A stretch of 64,000 nt of DNA from Morchella semilibera (GCA_009192285.1 WBVU01000010.1:1424111-1488110); one strand, 5' to 3'. Shown: positions 35,513 to 47,799, numbered from the stretch's first letter. Notes: a model not told the origin generated them from the letters alone. Numbers and translations are program-made.

Positions 35513-36286
35513 GTCCGAAATGACACAGGCCATTCCATGATCCAAAATGACACAGAGCCTCTCCTATTCTATTCGTAATACCTCCTGACCAGTATACTGG
35601 CTCGGTCTGCTCTATATTATAATTGTATAGTTTGTAGGAATCGTCGATAAGTCATCTTGTTATGTCTAGGCTCCATATATCGGGCGCCTCCCCGAGCTTT
35701 CTTAACAGGAGGTGTCTCGCTGTTATTGGGAGCCTCTTGAATCCAATAAATACCTAGTATAACCCGTCTCCCAGGAGCTCTGGCTAATACAGAACGAGCA
35801 TGAGACGGTTTAAAAGTGCTCAGGATTACGGGCTCTTTTGATTTTGACCAACATGCCCGTAGATAGAATGGCTAGCCGAAACTTGAGTGCTTGAGATGGA
35901 CTACCCGATATTTATCAGCCCGACATATCTTTCCTGGATATACGGCTCAATCAAAAACGCGTCCTTAAGTTCTTACCTTGAGTTGAGTAAATATTGGCCT
36001 TCGTAAAGCACTTCTGCCTGTCTGTACTAGAGAGGTCAGAACGTACGAGGGGAAGTAATTAAGTGAAAGTGATTAGATGAGAGTCAAAACGTGCAAATCG
36101 AAATCTTTAGGTCGTGAAGGACAGGAAAACTAGCTAGATCGTAAAGGACAAGAAAGAGTAAACTAGGCCGTGATGATTGGAAAGCACAACTGGCTCATGA
36201 ACCAAGTCGTGAAAGACAGAGCCCGTGGTGAACAGTAACGTGGTGAACTGTGTCATTTCCAATCTTGAAACAGTGTCATTTCGAAC
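35513..36286. mobile_element. Element with ~45-bp imperfect inverted termini
   Basis: The left end (35513-35559) carries two spaced AAATGACACAG words. The right end (36243-36286) carries the same two words in reverse complement with similar spacing (CTGTGTCATTTCC and CAGTGTCATTTCG). Together they form long imperfect inverted termini around ~770 bp. The interior includes degenerate direct repeats near 36113-36225 built on TCGTGAAGGACAG-like units. No transposase frame is seen. It starts 13 bp from the preceding MITE-like element, so one may have inserted beside or into the other. Confidence 0.6.
36113..36225 (+). repeat. Degenerate tandem repeat
   Basis: Four diverged units beginning GTCGTGAAGGACAG, GATCGTAAAGGACAAG, GCCGTGATGATTGG and GTCGTGAAAGACAG, spaced about 25-40 nt. 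They lie inside the larger inverted-terminus element. Confidence 0.55.
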
Positions 36287-39200
36287 TATGCGTTATTTGG
36301 TTATATCAGACGTTACAGATCAGACTGTGTTACTCGAGTTAGGCCATCTCCGCTTATTCTACCTATTCTATTCCATTCCATCCGGTCCTATCCGACCTGG
36401 TTTTGTCCGGCTTGGTTTGATTTGATTTAATTTAATTTCATTATTGATTTACCAAAATGGAAATAAAAGGAGCACGGCTCGAATAAATGTCGTTTTCGCT
36501 GGTAGCTTTCAAATAGGGACGGCTAGTACCTACATGTATACGCCTGGTTAACCCTAGTAAAAGACATAATACGCTGAAGTCGGTCCACCACGCATTAGCC
36601 CAGACTGTAAAGGGCTGGGGCTACGTGAGGGCTAGAAGCCCTACCCGAATGGGGTACATATATTTAATTAAGCAGGGACCCTTTGCACACATTATCTCCT
36701 TCACCTTGGGTAAGATTTGTCTCTGAGATAACTGACAACATACTAATCGGTCCAAAGTCCGTAGACTACATAACATGTCAGTAAACTATATATCCAGCAG
36801 CATCATGACCACCATATCAGATATAGTTAACTGATATTACCAGCTAGTCGTCAAGAGTTGCAGCTCTAGATGCCTAGAAAGTATATGATAAAGTAAGAAG
36901 TTTCATGTTATATTGAAGGGTTACTACACGGCATACACATACCCATGATAGTTTGAGTATTGGGTTATTGTGCCTTATATCAACGGGTGAGTTTCCAGGG
37001 ACAGGTTTAAACCTATCTTTGGTATAAAGTAAGCTACTAGATAGGATACGCCCTATAGCTCTAGGTAGCATGTTAGAGAAAGCCACCAAGGTGAAGCTAT
37101 ATAGCCTCTAGCCTCTAGCTAGCTCGACCTCTTGAAAACTGCGTTTGATACACGATGGCTTGTCTCGAAAATATCAAGCCAGTTACCAGCTGCAGGTCAA
37201 TGATGGAGCTACGGCTCATACCCCACGAAGATGATGTTCCCACTCCCCAGAGCGAGCGTAGGCGGACTAGCTAACTGGGGTGATTGATCCACGCATTAGA
37301 ACCCTTTGACTGGGGAAAAAGAACCAGAACTTCCACTCGGGCCTAACCCAACGTTTGTCCCCCCCCGGTTTTCGAAGGAGCCATCTCTTTCTTGTAGAGT
37401 AGCTAGAGATCCTGTATATAAATGGGAATCAATTGAGCCTTTGGCTATAGTTACCAGCCATAGAGCTCTTTTTTTCTTTTAAAAAAAATCAAGCAGCTCG
37501 TACTGCCTGTCTTCCATAGTTAATAACGCTCCTATATGGTGCGTCCTAGACAGGTACAGATCTTCGTTAGTTTGGAACATCTTTTAAGTCCCGGCCGCAT
37601 TCGAGCGCAGCTTTCTTCTCCTGTCTTTGGCGTTAGCTAGGCTGACTACGTGTTGTTGGTAACTGATAGGTTATTACATGGGGGGCATGAAGGCCAAAAC
37701 CCAAGATTCAAATGCGTAGGTAACCTCTGGGGGGTAGCTTGTCGAAAGCTCAGGCTACCTGCTGATAGCTTCTAGGCAGCCTGTCCATAGCTCAGGTAGC
37801 TTGTCGATAGCTTGTCGATAGCTCAGATAGCCTATTGAATTGCTTACAGTAGCTGCAAGGCAAGGATGAACAATGTTTCGGTGATGATCACAGGGCACAC
37901 CACTCTCAAACATTAACGACTGGCGATGCGGTGTGTAACCCCCACTAGCCCCTAAACCCAACCCCAACAAACCCCTACCCACGGCCACGACCCAAACCCG
38001 GACCCAGAACCAGTCCAAGATCATCATATACATGAGGGTACAATCCACCCCACACTAGCAGCATGCTGCTCGTAGGGGATGGGTACGAGACTACCCCACA
38101 CCATACTTACAGGTATGTACACCCGCGTGAAAAAAAATGTGAGGGCGCCCACAACTTAGGTTAAAGCAATACAAGCGAAGAGAATGAAAAATAAAGAGAG
38201 CTTCCCCAAAAAGCTTGGGAGAAGTGGGGGGGTTAGATTGGGACAAGGTATTGATGGTATGCCAAAGTGGATGGCGACAGTAGCAAGGAATATAGAGGGC
38301 CATACAAAGCGGTGAATACATTTTAGAGGCCGTAGTGTCTACTCATTTCTTCGTTACTTTTTTCACGTGGGTGTGTAATGTACTTACATGTACTTAGCTG
38401 GCTGGCCGCCTTCTCAGGGTCAAGCCCTGGACAGAGAGAGATCGCTGGCTCCAGTACAAACTACTGAATAGACAAATTGCCTATCTCCGAAACACCACTC
38501 CCACAACCATCATCATCACCATCATACGCCAAGCATCTACAGAAACAACCCTTGCTTGGCCTGGCCTGCCTTACCCACAACGGGCCCGGATGTAAACGGG
38601 ACCGATACTGTCACATTGCACCAGCCACCACGACCAGTCATCCCGCCTTGCGGAACACAACAACCCCTTCGGAGGTTGCGGGTTTTTGTCGGTTATCGTG
38701 CCGTGCTGTCGGATCAGTATGGATGGCAAGTGCCCATTACTACATGTAGTGGTGGTGGCGCCCTGACAAGAACCAAGGTTGCCTCCCAGTGGGCTAGGCT
38801 CACGTTTACCAAACTATAAAACATCAGGCACGGCCTAGAGCTACTTGCACGGGAAAGCCCGACTATAGGCAAAAAAGGAATACTGGAGGTAGATGTACCC
38901 CAGATGTATGATAGAACGCCTGGTTAATAAGGATGACTGTATACTACGTCAGACCTCAGTGAGAACACAGAGATATCCTGAGGAATCAATATAGACGGGG
39001 GTCTCAGAGCACCTAATTTCACCAAGCAAGCGAAAGCAGCCCACCCAAAACCTCTAGGCCAAAGCCAATTGATGCCCTTGCCAGGCCCCGATAGTAAGCT
39101 TGTAGCAAAGGCAAACCACAACTGTGACCCGAGAGAAAGCCCCCGAGATGCATTACTAGCCCCGAGGAACCTACTTTGTGCCGAGTATTACGGGAAATAA

Positions 39201-39607
39201 GGACGAGTGATAGCTGGTGATTCTGCCTCTAATGGGGATATTGGTCTACTTACCAGGGACAGCTATGATTTCTGGTAGTACCATTGAGTGGGGGTCCTGC
39301 TGGGGTAAGAAACAAGAAGGGCCAGTGTGTTAGCCCCGACTGTGCTCATGGAATAGGAATTGACTCCGGATTGTTAGCCCTAGTACTACTACATGGCTAA
39401 CGACGGTCAATGATCATGATTCCAATCTTATATCAGACAATTTGAATAGCTCTTTTTGGCCAAGTTCTAACTTCTGGAAACACCACCACAACATAGACAC
39501 GACTGATTCATGCCCAATGATATCAATTACTAGCATTACTATCTGTTTCGCCATAGTCATGGCCACAAAGCACAAAACTATCTACTCCCCACCACCACCC
39601 TACTTCT
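36287..39607. other. Spacer between the element cluster and EMC10
   Basis: No supported gene. The tandem repeat at 37736-37831 and three TACATGTA copies (36531, 38385, 38741) are the visible structure. The last ~300 bases before 39608 should contain the EMC10 3' UTR. Confidence 0.5.
37736..37831 (+). repeat. Tandem repeat of a ~20-nt CTTGTCGATAGCTCAGGTAG-like unit
   Basis: At least four imperfect units around TGTCGATAGCTCAGGTAGC, including one 11-nt duplication of CTTGTCGATAG. No coding frame runs through it. Confidence 0.7.
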
Positions 39608-40370
39608 CTACTCCGCGCCGCCGCTCGTCATAATCAACAGTGTCGCTCCCAGCAACACCCACCAGTACCTAGGTGTTCACAATTCACATTAGTAACCCTT
39701 AACAACGCCAACCATAGCCAAGAGGAGGAAAAACTCACTTCTGCAAAAACGTCTTCTCTACCTCCGGTACCGGAATCTTCCCGTCCGCCGTTAATACAAC
39801 CGGTTTGTTCAGGGCTGGTTGCGGGCCCTGCGCCTGCGTCACGATGCGCACTGTGGGAGTTGAGGACTACATATACCAATTAGCCAGCTATTCACTCACA
39901 CAACCAGTCTCCTAGGAGGGGAACATACACTTCCATCCCCGCCCTTATACTGCACATGCCACGCCCTCCCCTCCCCATCAACCCTGACCGTCACCTCCGC
40001 ACCCTCCGGATTCCTCAACGTTTTCTACCCCCATCCCCATAACTAATTAGCACATCTACTCCCACCCACCCCAACCTCCAATCCGGATACTCACCCTTTT
40101 CACCACACCCCCAAACCACTTCTCCCCCTCCAGCACCCCAACCCGTACCTCCCCATCCCCATCCTCCCCATCCTCATGCCGCACAGCAGCAGCAAAAAAC
40201 TCGCCCTCACCCGTGGCGGGATCATACGCAACGGTGCCCAGGGGCGTGGGCGCCGCCGCGCCGAGTGGCCACTGCTGCAGTGTCACGGTGTGGGTGCGGG
40301 TCGCGGCCGCGGTGGCAGAGAGCAGCGATAGCGCCGCTGGTAGCAGCAGCAGAAGGTTGAGTGTGCGCAT
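39608..40370 (-). CDS. EMC10: ER membrane protein complex subunit 10
   Basis: Predicted subunit of the EMC, the ER insertase for tail-anchored and multipass proteins. Exons on the minus strand are 40370-40095, 40024-39929, 39866-39739 and 39668-39608, giving 186 aa with all phases kept. The ATG precedes a signal peptide (MRTLNLLLLLPAALSLLSA, residues 1-19). The lumenal part has HTVTLQQWPLG, GTVAYDPATGEG, VRVGVLEGEKWFGG and VDGEGRAWHVQYKG. Near the end comes QPALNKPVVLTADGKIPVPE followed by EKTFLQKYWWVLLGATLLIM, a conserved junction into the single C-terminal transmembrane helix, then a short Gly/Ser tail. Both ends and the length match fungal EMC10 proteins as I know them. Intron sizes are 60-71 nt. 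Confidence 0.9.
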
Positions 40371-41522
40371 CTTTGTCTTGTCTTGTCGTGTGTTTGTTTG
40401 TAAACAGTGTGTCCGGTGGGTGGGGGTGATGGTGGGTGTTTCTCGTCAATCGTGAATATTATTAGTAGTGAGGTGTGATATGGATGCAAGTGAAGAAGGG
40501 TCTTGGGCGCTTATCGCGGCTGTGGGGAAGATACGTGGCTGTTTGAGGCCTCGTTCTTTTTTTTTTCGGCAGGCTGCTGAAAATATTGAAAGGGCAAATG
40601 TCTACTAGTCTACTATGCTAAAGCCCCGAGTAGCATTAAAAAAGCCCGCATTTCCATAGCACTCTACATAGATCTATCGCGTATGGTAAAAGCCCTTTCT
40701 GGAGAGCTCTAAATTCCGTTCCTCGCAGAGTAGGAACGGGGCCAAAACAGCTCCCAAAATGCTATCCAAGGTCACAATATAGAAACCTCACATATTCACA
40801 TCAAAGAGGGAAAAAAAAGTTCTGTAATAGTCCCTTCTATAATGGAAGCACTTGTGCTGCCACCTGTTTGCTATTCATTCTGTTTCGTCTCTATCAAAGG
40901 TATCTTCTCCTTCTTCGATCTTCCCACTTCTTATGCACCTCCTGAAAGAAGCAAGTTGGTGTAACATGACTGCTTCTTGTCCACCGCCCGCGCACAAATC
41001 CAATCCAGCGACAAAACTAAAAGTAGCAGAGTAACAAGTCCCGTAAAAAAAGACACCTGCCATCATCATGCAAAAGAAACACAACAAAACACCGTCCCTG
41101 GCTCGCCCGCCATGCCAAACCGAAAGAAACCATCGAGAAAAGGTGTAAAATACTCAACTCCCTTTGCACTAAGCAGTATATCCCCGATACCCCGCCGAAA
41201 GAGAAAAGGGTCAGGAAGAGGAAAAAACCAGGATAAAACACAAAAAACTCCACTTGCAGATCCACAGATATAATAGAAAATACTAATGACACAAACATAA
41301 CAAGAAACTAATTAAACAGCCTAACCGCAGAACAAGAAGGATAACCATCTCAAACGCGAAGAAAGGAATAAAAAAAAAAAAAAAAAAAAAAAGAACACCG
41401 CTGGCGGAAACTCGGCAGGACTGTTCGACATGCTATTAAGCCGAACATGTCCCCGCACGAACAAAAAACTACGTCGCTAGATATTACGTAGGTTCCGAGC
41501 AATACCAACGAGAGCTCGAGCT
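40371..41522. other. Spacer between EMC10 and the next minus-strand gene
   Basis: Holds the EMC10 promoter/5' UTR on one side and the 3' UTR of the 187-aa gene on the other. A 24-A run lies near 41370-41392. The short frames here lack motifs. Confidence 0.55.
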
Positions 41523-42252
41523 TTAAATCAGCTCAAACTCCTCGTCGGAGTCCTCATAATCAACAACCTCATACTCATTCTTAATCAGAGTTGTCAACTC
41601 CTTGTGTTCGAATTTCTTAACAGCCTCTGTTACTGCATGGCTAAGGGTGTCGGTTCCGGCACGTGGTCCTGACTGATCATAGGAGTATGCGACACCATCA
41701 ATAGAGTCGTTATCCGACGATGAATCTTCCCAGCGGTCTAGCGCCGCCGAAGGGGTCAGAGGGCCACTTCGGGCAGTACAAATCTCATCATCAAAGTACA
41801 ACTTGCGGAGGGCCCTCTTCTTGGCAAGGTCCCTCCCAGTATAGGAACGACAGCTGTTGCAGTGGCAGAGCTTCACAAAGCTAGGGTCACGAGCCATCTT
41901 GAATCTACGGGGGAAATGAGTCAGAATTTTTCAACTCCTGAACACACAAAGAACGGATATTGTTTCGGTCGGGTGTTTATGGGGGTTCTACTTACTTGTT
42001 CTTATCATTCCAGCACAGAGCACCCATTTTCTTACCCGAAAACGGTTCCTGTGGCCGGCCGAGGAGGTTTACATTAACATTTCGGTACTTGACACGACGC
42101 TGGATCGGATGTTTATCAGCATAATGGCTCATTTGTTGACCCCCGGGGGGTTAAATGACTAGGATGTGACTCACCTCTTTGCTGCGGTGCTGTTCAACGG
42201 CTGCGCTCCTGAGGTCACCAGTGGACTGAACGGTGGAGTTGTTGAGAGACAT
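41523..42252 (-). CDS. Conserved-looking acidic protein, unrecognised
   Basis: Three exons on the minus strand (42252-42175, 42099-41996, 41904-41523) give 187 aa in frame, with canonical GTGAGT and GTAAGT donors, so the gene is well supported although I cannot name a family. The N-terminal part (STGDLRSAAVEQHRSKE, then VNVNLLGRPQEPFSGKKMGA) is polar and basic. A cysteine cluster follows: ALCW, then LCHCNSCRSYTG, with CxC and CxxC spacing that might bind metal. The centre holds a Ser/Asp-rich stretch (RWEDSSSDNDSIDG). The end has an amphipathic helix-like segment (VTEAVKKFEHKELTTLIKNEY) and a strongly acidic terminus (DYEDSDEEFELI). Location and function are unknown. The 5' UTR region upstream is CT-rich. 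Confidence 0.8.
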
Positions 42253-44607
42253 AGTGTTTAATTTAGAGGATGAACTTGGAATTGAGGGAGAGGGTATTGC
42301 GGCTGGTTGAATAACGGGGGGGAAGGAGGAAGGCGACTGGCGACAACGATGACAACGAGCGAATTAAGTTGTGAAAGAGAGGAGGAGGGAGGAGGAGGTA
42401 ACTGGGTGATGGCGAGTACGAGTATAAGCAGTGAGAGTGAGTAGCTGTGGACAGCAGGGGGAGTAGTCGAGGATAGAGGGGAGAAGAGAGGAAGAGGAGT
42501 TGGGGGAGGGTTTCGGGAAGGGCCAGATATATAGGGACCAGTTGTTGCGGGAAGGGTTGTACCTAACACGATAGCTCTTTATAGCTCAGGTAGGATGTGG
42601 TGGTGGTGGGAGCAGTTGCAGCTGGTACATTCAAAGGGTAGCTTGACCTGGAGCTAGCGTTTCCGGAGAATCAGTCAGAGTCCTTCCTTTCAGTCACAGG
42701 AGCCTTACCTGGGGGGGGGGGGGGGGTGGTGTTATCATCATCATCACCACCACCACCACCGAACCAAGCTGTATCATACATTTAATGCTTACTTCATACA
42801 TCGCTCACTCTTACACCTTACACTCTTACAATCAATCATACTTTGTTTCCCCCCAAATCACCTGTAACTGTAAATAGTAATTCGCATTCATCTCTGTCTC
42901 TCTCTCCCCCACACCCCACCACCACCACAGCCATCCACGGTACAGCCATCTTTTTGTAAACATTCTGTTTTATTTATTTGGACATCGTACAATTACATTG
43001 CTCTGTGGTACTTAGGTAGTAGTAGTAGTACATACATGTACCTAGTAGACCCTCAGTTCCATTGCGTTTGGGGGAGGGGGGGCCGGGTAGTTCGTTACTC
43101 CCTTGCGCGCTCCCTTTGTCTCTCGCTCGCTCGCTCGCTCGCTCGTTCATTCGTTCGTTTGCAACAGCCTCAGCGAGCCAGTTAGCAAAGCAAATGACGC
43201 CTAGAGACAGCACTTGGCTGGCTGAGTTGCTCCCATCTATTACCGTGGATACCCAGCCTTGCCTACCACAGCTACAATAACAACAACCCAGTGCTCACTG
43301 CTAGAGTAGAGAGTAACTATGTACATATTAGATACATGTCACTAACATTAATCCCACCATACAAACACTCTACTCACCCCCCCTCTTCCCAGTATACTAG
43401 AGTAGCAGAGTCCCCATGCACTTCTCACAGCAAAGTAAAAGTAAAGTAGTTGTGCACGTCCCCCTACCTTCTCCCCCTTCCACCTAACCGAGGAGGAGCC
43501 GAGAGAGAGAGTGAGTGAGAGAGAGCTATCTCGTCTCGTTCAATCCAATCTCCCACCACCACCACCCTCCCCACCCCCCCTAAACCAACAAACGGAAAAA
43601 ATAGGTTTAGTTTAAGGGGGGGGCGGGGATGGGGATGGAGCGAGCGGCCGAAGAAACCGTGGTTATCAATCCACGCCTTTCTTTTCTACATGTATATCCC
43701 TGAGTGAGTGTTTTTCGTTATCACAGTCTGAGGTTACGCTACATATTACAGAAACCTCAACCCCAACCTTAGGTTAGGTTAGAAGGGAATGGAAGGAAGC
43801 GGTATCGCCCGTGCCTCTTGAGGGCTGATAAACACCCGTCGTCTCCGGGCTAGAGGAGATAGGTAGTCCGAATCCATATGTGGTTGTTCTATATGGAGGT
43901 ATAAGTATACCAGGGGGTGTAGGATCGAGGGGGGCGCGTAGATAACTCTTTCTACTACATGTACTACTGCTGCTACTACTATGTACTCTAAAGTAGATTA
44001 GATAGATAGATGAATGTACATGTATGTATGTACTCAGGTACAACAATAGTATCTCTATCAAAACTTACCTCCGTACTTACTCCGGCTGGATAGTAGATAC
44101 GAGACTTGGAATGCACATCCCCCTCCCCCCCCCCAAAAAAAAAAAAACCTGGGACTCGCTCTTCAGATGCTTATCGGCCGGTGGCTGTCGAACGTTTCAC
44201 GCCCGGTGATAGTGGTGGAAACAAACAATCCGTGCCTGCCTACATGTAGGTATCTACACTATGTGCATGTATGTACCCCTAATCTACATCTACATGGAGC
44301 AGGTGACGTAGAACCCAAAGAAACTAAATTAACCGAGCCTCACTGTGGCTCATCCAGGGTTTGTGCCTGTCGGGTACACGCGCATCATCCACAATGTGGA
44401 CCATCAAATTGCAAAGCAGCCAGTCATAGAGTGAGCCTGCGCCTTGTTTTATGAAATAACCATCCAGTCACAGCTCTCATTATTGACTCCCCCCCCCCCA
44501 TAGTTTACTGTTCCCCCCCCAGTGCATGAACAATCACCACCACCACTGGAATACATACCATGACTCTCTCTCTGTCTTAGTAGTCATCGCCGTCACCGGC
44601 GTCACCG
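42253..44607. other. Spacer, simple-sequence rich
   Basis: No supported gene. It contains the 5' region of the acidic-protein gene, a 16-17-G run near 42710-42726, GCTC tandem units at 43121-43146, and five TACATGTA octamers (43033, 43687, 43956, 44017, 44241). Poly-C runs lie near 44120 and 44490-44520. Confidence 0.55.
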
Positions 44608-45789
44608 TTAAACTTGGCCCTCGGCTTCAGAGGGCAGGATGCCAGGAAACCATCCAAAGCCATTCAGGTCCACGTGAAGCGCTCCCCCTGCCCGTGTCGT
44701 CACAGTTACTCCCTCGCTGCGCAGAGCCTGTGCATGACGTGCTGCGGCGGTAGGGTCATCCCTTTTCCGAACGAACCTGTTGTCAATCACTCAAAAACAA
44801 AGAAACAGTAACAGTAACAGCGATAGCAACAGCAATGATGATCATACAAAACGGATAAAAACAGAGCAGAGACAGACAGATAGACAGAGGTCCGGGAAAA
44901 ACATGTAGCCCTTGGACGAAGGAGACAGTGGGAAAATCTCTCCCATGCATTAGCGCCAGTTGCAGTCCTTAGAATACTACCAATGTACCATAAAGTTCGC
45001 AGGCTTATGCATGAGAGAGATTCTTATACGTCCAGGACATAGCAGCTCTAATGAGGCTGTATTGTAATTGTAGCGTAGTATAGATAGACACAGACAGAGA
45101 AACTGTACAGAGAGAGAGTTTTACCTGATAGGAATTATCCCATTCGACGATATGACCCTCTGCCACGGAACATTGCCGCTGTGGAAGACGACGGTATTAC
45201 CCTGAGCGTTGTCGTCGTCGCCGTTGGGGAGGTGCTTGAGAGCCTGTCCGACCTGCCTGTGACCGGTTGATAGGTTAGCCACTTTCTATGTAGGTACATA
45301 CTCTCTACTCTAACCGGCGGTGTGTGCGTGTGGAAGCTCTCGAGATGCTTCCTTTCCTTCCTTCCTTCCTTCCTTCCTTCCGGGTTTCCAGAATTAGGGA
45401 GGGGTTGGTATCTTTTGTTACCTTGGGCATTGGGCTGTTGGTGTGGAGCTACAGTCAGCTATCTTTCTCTGCCTATTGTAGGTACCTACATGAAACCAGG
45501 GGGTCTGCCAAACAATGATACATGATAGATACATACATGATACCCATCCCCTTTGCTGTAACTACTGTAGAAACACAACAGAGGGAAATAGAAGGACTTT
45601 CTTACGCTTTCCTATCAGGTACGCAATGTGACCATAGGAGGTGACTTTACCGTGCGGGATTTCCTATTCAGCCATCTCAGCTCAGCTGAAAGCTGATTCA
45701 TACTGGAAATCGATCTAAAAGGAACGACATACCTGGACGGCCATATAAACACCCACAATGAAGGCCTCTGCCTCGTCTGTTCGTGGCAT
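44608..45789 (-). CDS. Alkyltransferase-like protein (ATL1-type, Trp at active site)
   Basis: Homologue of fission yeast Atl1, which binds O6-alkylguanine without repairing it and channels it to nucleotide excision repair. Exons on the minus strand are 45789-45733, 45663-45606, 45336-45315, 45256-45125 and 44776-44608 (145 aa). The 22-nt third exon was placed because it restores frame and precedes a 58-nt intron with a GCTAAC branch site. Motifs are FIVGVYMAVQEIPHGKVTSY, GHIAYLIGK, RQVGQALKHLP, then VPWQRVISSNGIIPI, and a helix-turn-like end with LRSEGVTV and NGFGWFPGILP. The alkyl-acceptor Cys of true O6-methylguanine transferases (PCHR) is Trp here (PWQR), as in ATL proteins. It is divergent from BUD13, 554 bp away. 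Confidence 0.88.
45351..45381. repeat. CTTC tetranucleotide repeat in the ATL1-like intron
   Basis: Seven or so CTTC units lie within the longest intron (about 45337-45605) of the ATL1-like gene, just upstream of its 22-nt exon. Confidence 0.85.
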
Positions 45790-46343
45790 TACTGTGGGAT
45801 GTGGGTTCTGTATGCGGGTTTTGGGGTGGGTGGATTGGTGGGCTGGTAGGTTTTGAATATAAATATGTAGGTACTTGGAGATTACTGTAGATGCTGACTG
45901 ACCTACATCATGTAGTGTACTTCTTTAAATTTATATTTATACTTAATTGTCTATGGATGTCTATATTGTGAGCAAGTGAATGGAATTGTTTCTGAGAGCT
46001 CTCTCTCTCTCTCCACTCTCCACACTCTCTCCATACTCTCACTCTCACACTCTCACTCTCATTCTCTCACTCTCATTCTCTCTCTGCTGCTATGGGAGGT
46101 CTTGGCGGTAACCTCACCCTTCAATCACGTGCCAGCACTCGTAGTACGACCACAACGTAGAGTACAGAGTACAACTGTTCGACTTCTATCGTGAGAATTG
46201 ACGGCTTCTTTCGCCTTCATTCTCTCACTCTCACTCTCTCTCTCCACCCCCCTTTCTCTCTCTCCCTCTCTCTTTAACAACCAAAATCTAATCTAGTCCT
46301 CCCCCCCCCCCCCTTTCACACCCCCCCCCCCAAACGCCAGATA
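45790..46343. promoter_or_regulatory. Divergent promoter region, ATL1-like / BUD13
   Basis: A 554-bp divergent intergenic region. The BUD13-proximal part (about 45995-46320) is an almost pure pyrimidine tract of CTCT and CACTCT units ending in C-runs directly before the start codon, as is common in strong fungal housekeeping promoters. No TATA box is clear. Confidence 0.5.
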
Positions 46344-47402
46344 ATGTCGCTCTCAACATATCTCGCCCAGAAATACCTCACCAAGGACGAGCCTGACAAG
46401 AAAAAATCTAAAAAACGCAAAAGAAAGGCCCAGCAAGAGGGCGGTGTGATAATCGCCGACGACGATGCCCTTGGCTGGGACCAGCCCAAGGACGACGACG
46501 ACGATGATGGCCCTGTGACCAGTACGTCCAAACCCAGCCCAACCCAAACCCAACCCCCAAGAAACCTGGTTTTCATTTTCAAGCAACTGAAGCAATACTG
46601 ACCTCATTCACCACCCTCCCCCCTTACAGTTGGCGAAACAACCAAAGCATTCCGCCGCACCACAAAATCCAACTGGACTTCCGTCTCCTCCGATGCAGCC
46701 GAGACCGCTGCCGCCGATGCCATCATCTCCCAGCCCGCCCCACAATCCACCGACACCTCCGCCGACCCTACGGTTGTGGGCGCCGACGACGCCTCGCTCC
46801 AGAAGATGTCCAGCGGCGCGCATGCGGGCCTCCAGACCGCCGCGCAGGTAACCGCGCAGCTCGAGAGACAGCGCCAATCTGAGCTCGCGCGCTTCGCCGC
46901 TCAGGACCCCCGCGAGACCGGCAAGGGCCAGGAAACCATCTACCGTGACGCCTCGGGGCGCATCATCAACATTGCAATGGCGCGGCAGGAGGCGCGCAAG
47001 AAGCTCGAGGAGGAGGCCGCCAAGCAGCGGGCGGTGACCGAGCAGAACAAGGGCGAGCTGCAGGCGGTGCAGAAGGAGGAGCGACGGAAAGAGCTCGAGG
47101 ACGCAAAGTATATGACGTTGGCGCGATACGCGGACGACAAGGAGCTGAACGAGGAGCTGCGGGAGAAGGAGCTGTGGAATGATCCGGCGGCGGCCTTCCT
47201 GACGAGTAGGAAGAAGGGAGTGAGTAAGACGGGGAAGCCACTGTATAAGGGAGCAGCCCCACCGAACCGGTATCATATACTACCGGGACATAGGTGGGAT
47301 GGTGTGGATAGGGGGAATGGGTTTGAGAAGAAGTGGTTCCAGGCGCAGAATGCGAGGAAGAATAGGGCGCAGTTGGAGCATGACTGGCAGACTGATATGT
47401 AG
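46344..47402 (+). CDS. BUD13: Pre-mRNA-splicing factor BUD13/CWC26
   Basis: Subunit of the RES (pre-mRNA retention and splicing) complex of the activated spliceosome. Two exons, 46344-46521 and 46630-47402 (316 aa); the 108-nt intron starts GTACGT and ends TTACAG. The N terminus has the family start MSLSTYLAQKYL followed by a Lys-rich block and an acidic patch (PKDDDDDDGP). An Ala-rich charged middle contains KGQETIYRDASGRIIN and a long helical region. The diagnostic C terminus reads APPNRYHILPGHRWDGVDRG, then NGFEKKWF, the segment that contacts the Snu17 partner and pre-mRNA in yeast. Length fits filamentous fungal orthologues. Confidence 0.95.
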
Positions 47403-47799
47403 TATTAGTCGTGCCTCTCTCCTCCCCCTCTCCTTCTCTTCTTCTCTCCCTTTTTTATACCTTCTTAGTTTAATGATTTGTAAATATATGCATTGTAGCT
47501 AGCTAATGATCAAAAGTCCACCTTTTTTCATATTTATGCAACTTCTCTACTTCATCGGTCCACAATAATTACTTTTTACGCCGAGAGCTCCTGTTACTAA
47601 GCGCGCTTCTCTAAATACTTTATTTATGTATCTACTTCTTAACTGCACTAGTATTTGTCCCCCCTGCACAACACTCAAAAGCCCTCGTCCGTCTACCAAT
47701 CGATATCAATACCGATATCAATACCGATACCCGCGCACCACCACCACCACCACCACCACCACCACCACCACCACCAACCACCACCACCACCCCACAGTA
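47403..47799. other. Intergenic region BUD13 to RPA1-like gene
   Basis: The first half should be the BUD13 3' UTR, T-rich. The second half carries GATATCAATACC repeats and then a CAC trinucleotide tract (about 47737-47790) just before the next start codon. Confidence 0.55.
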
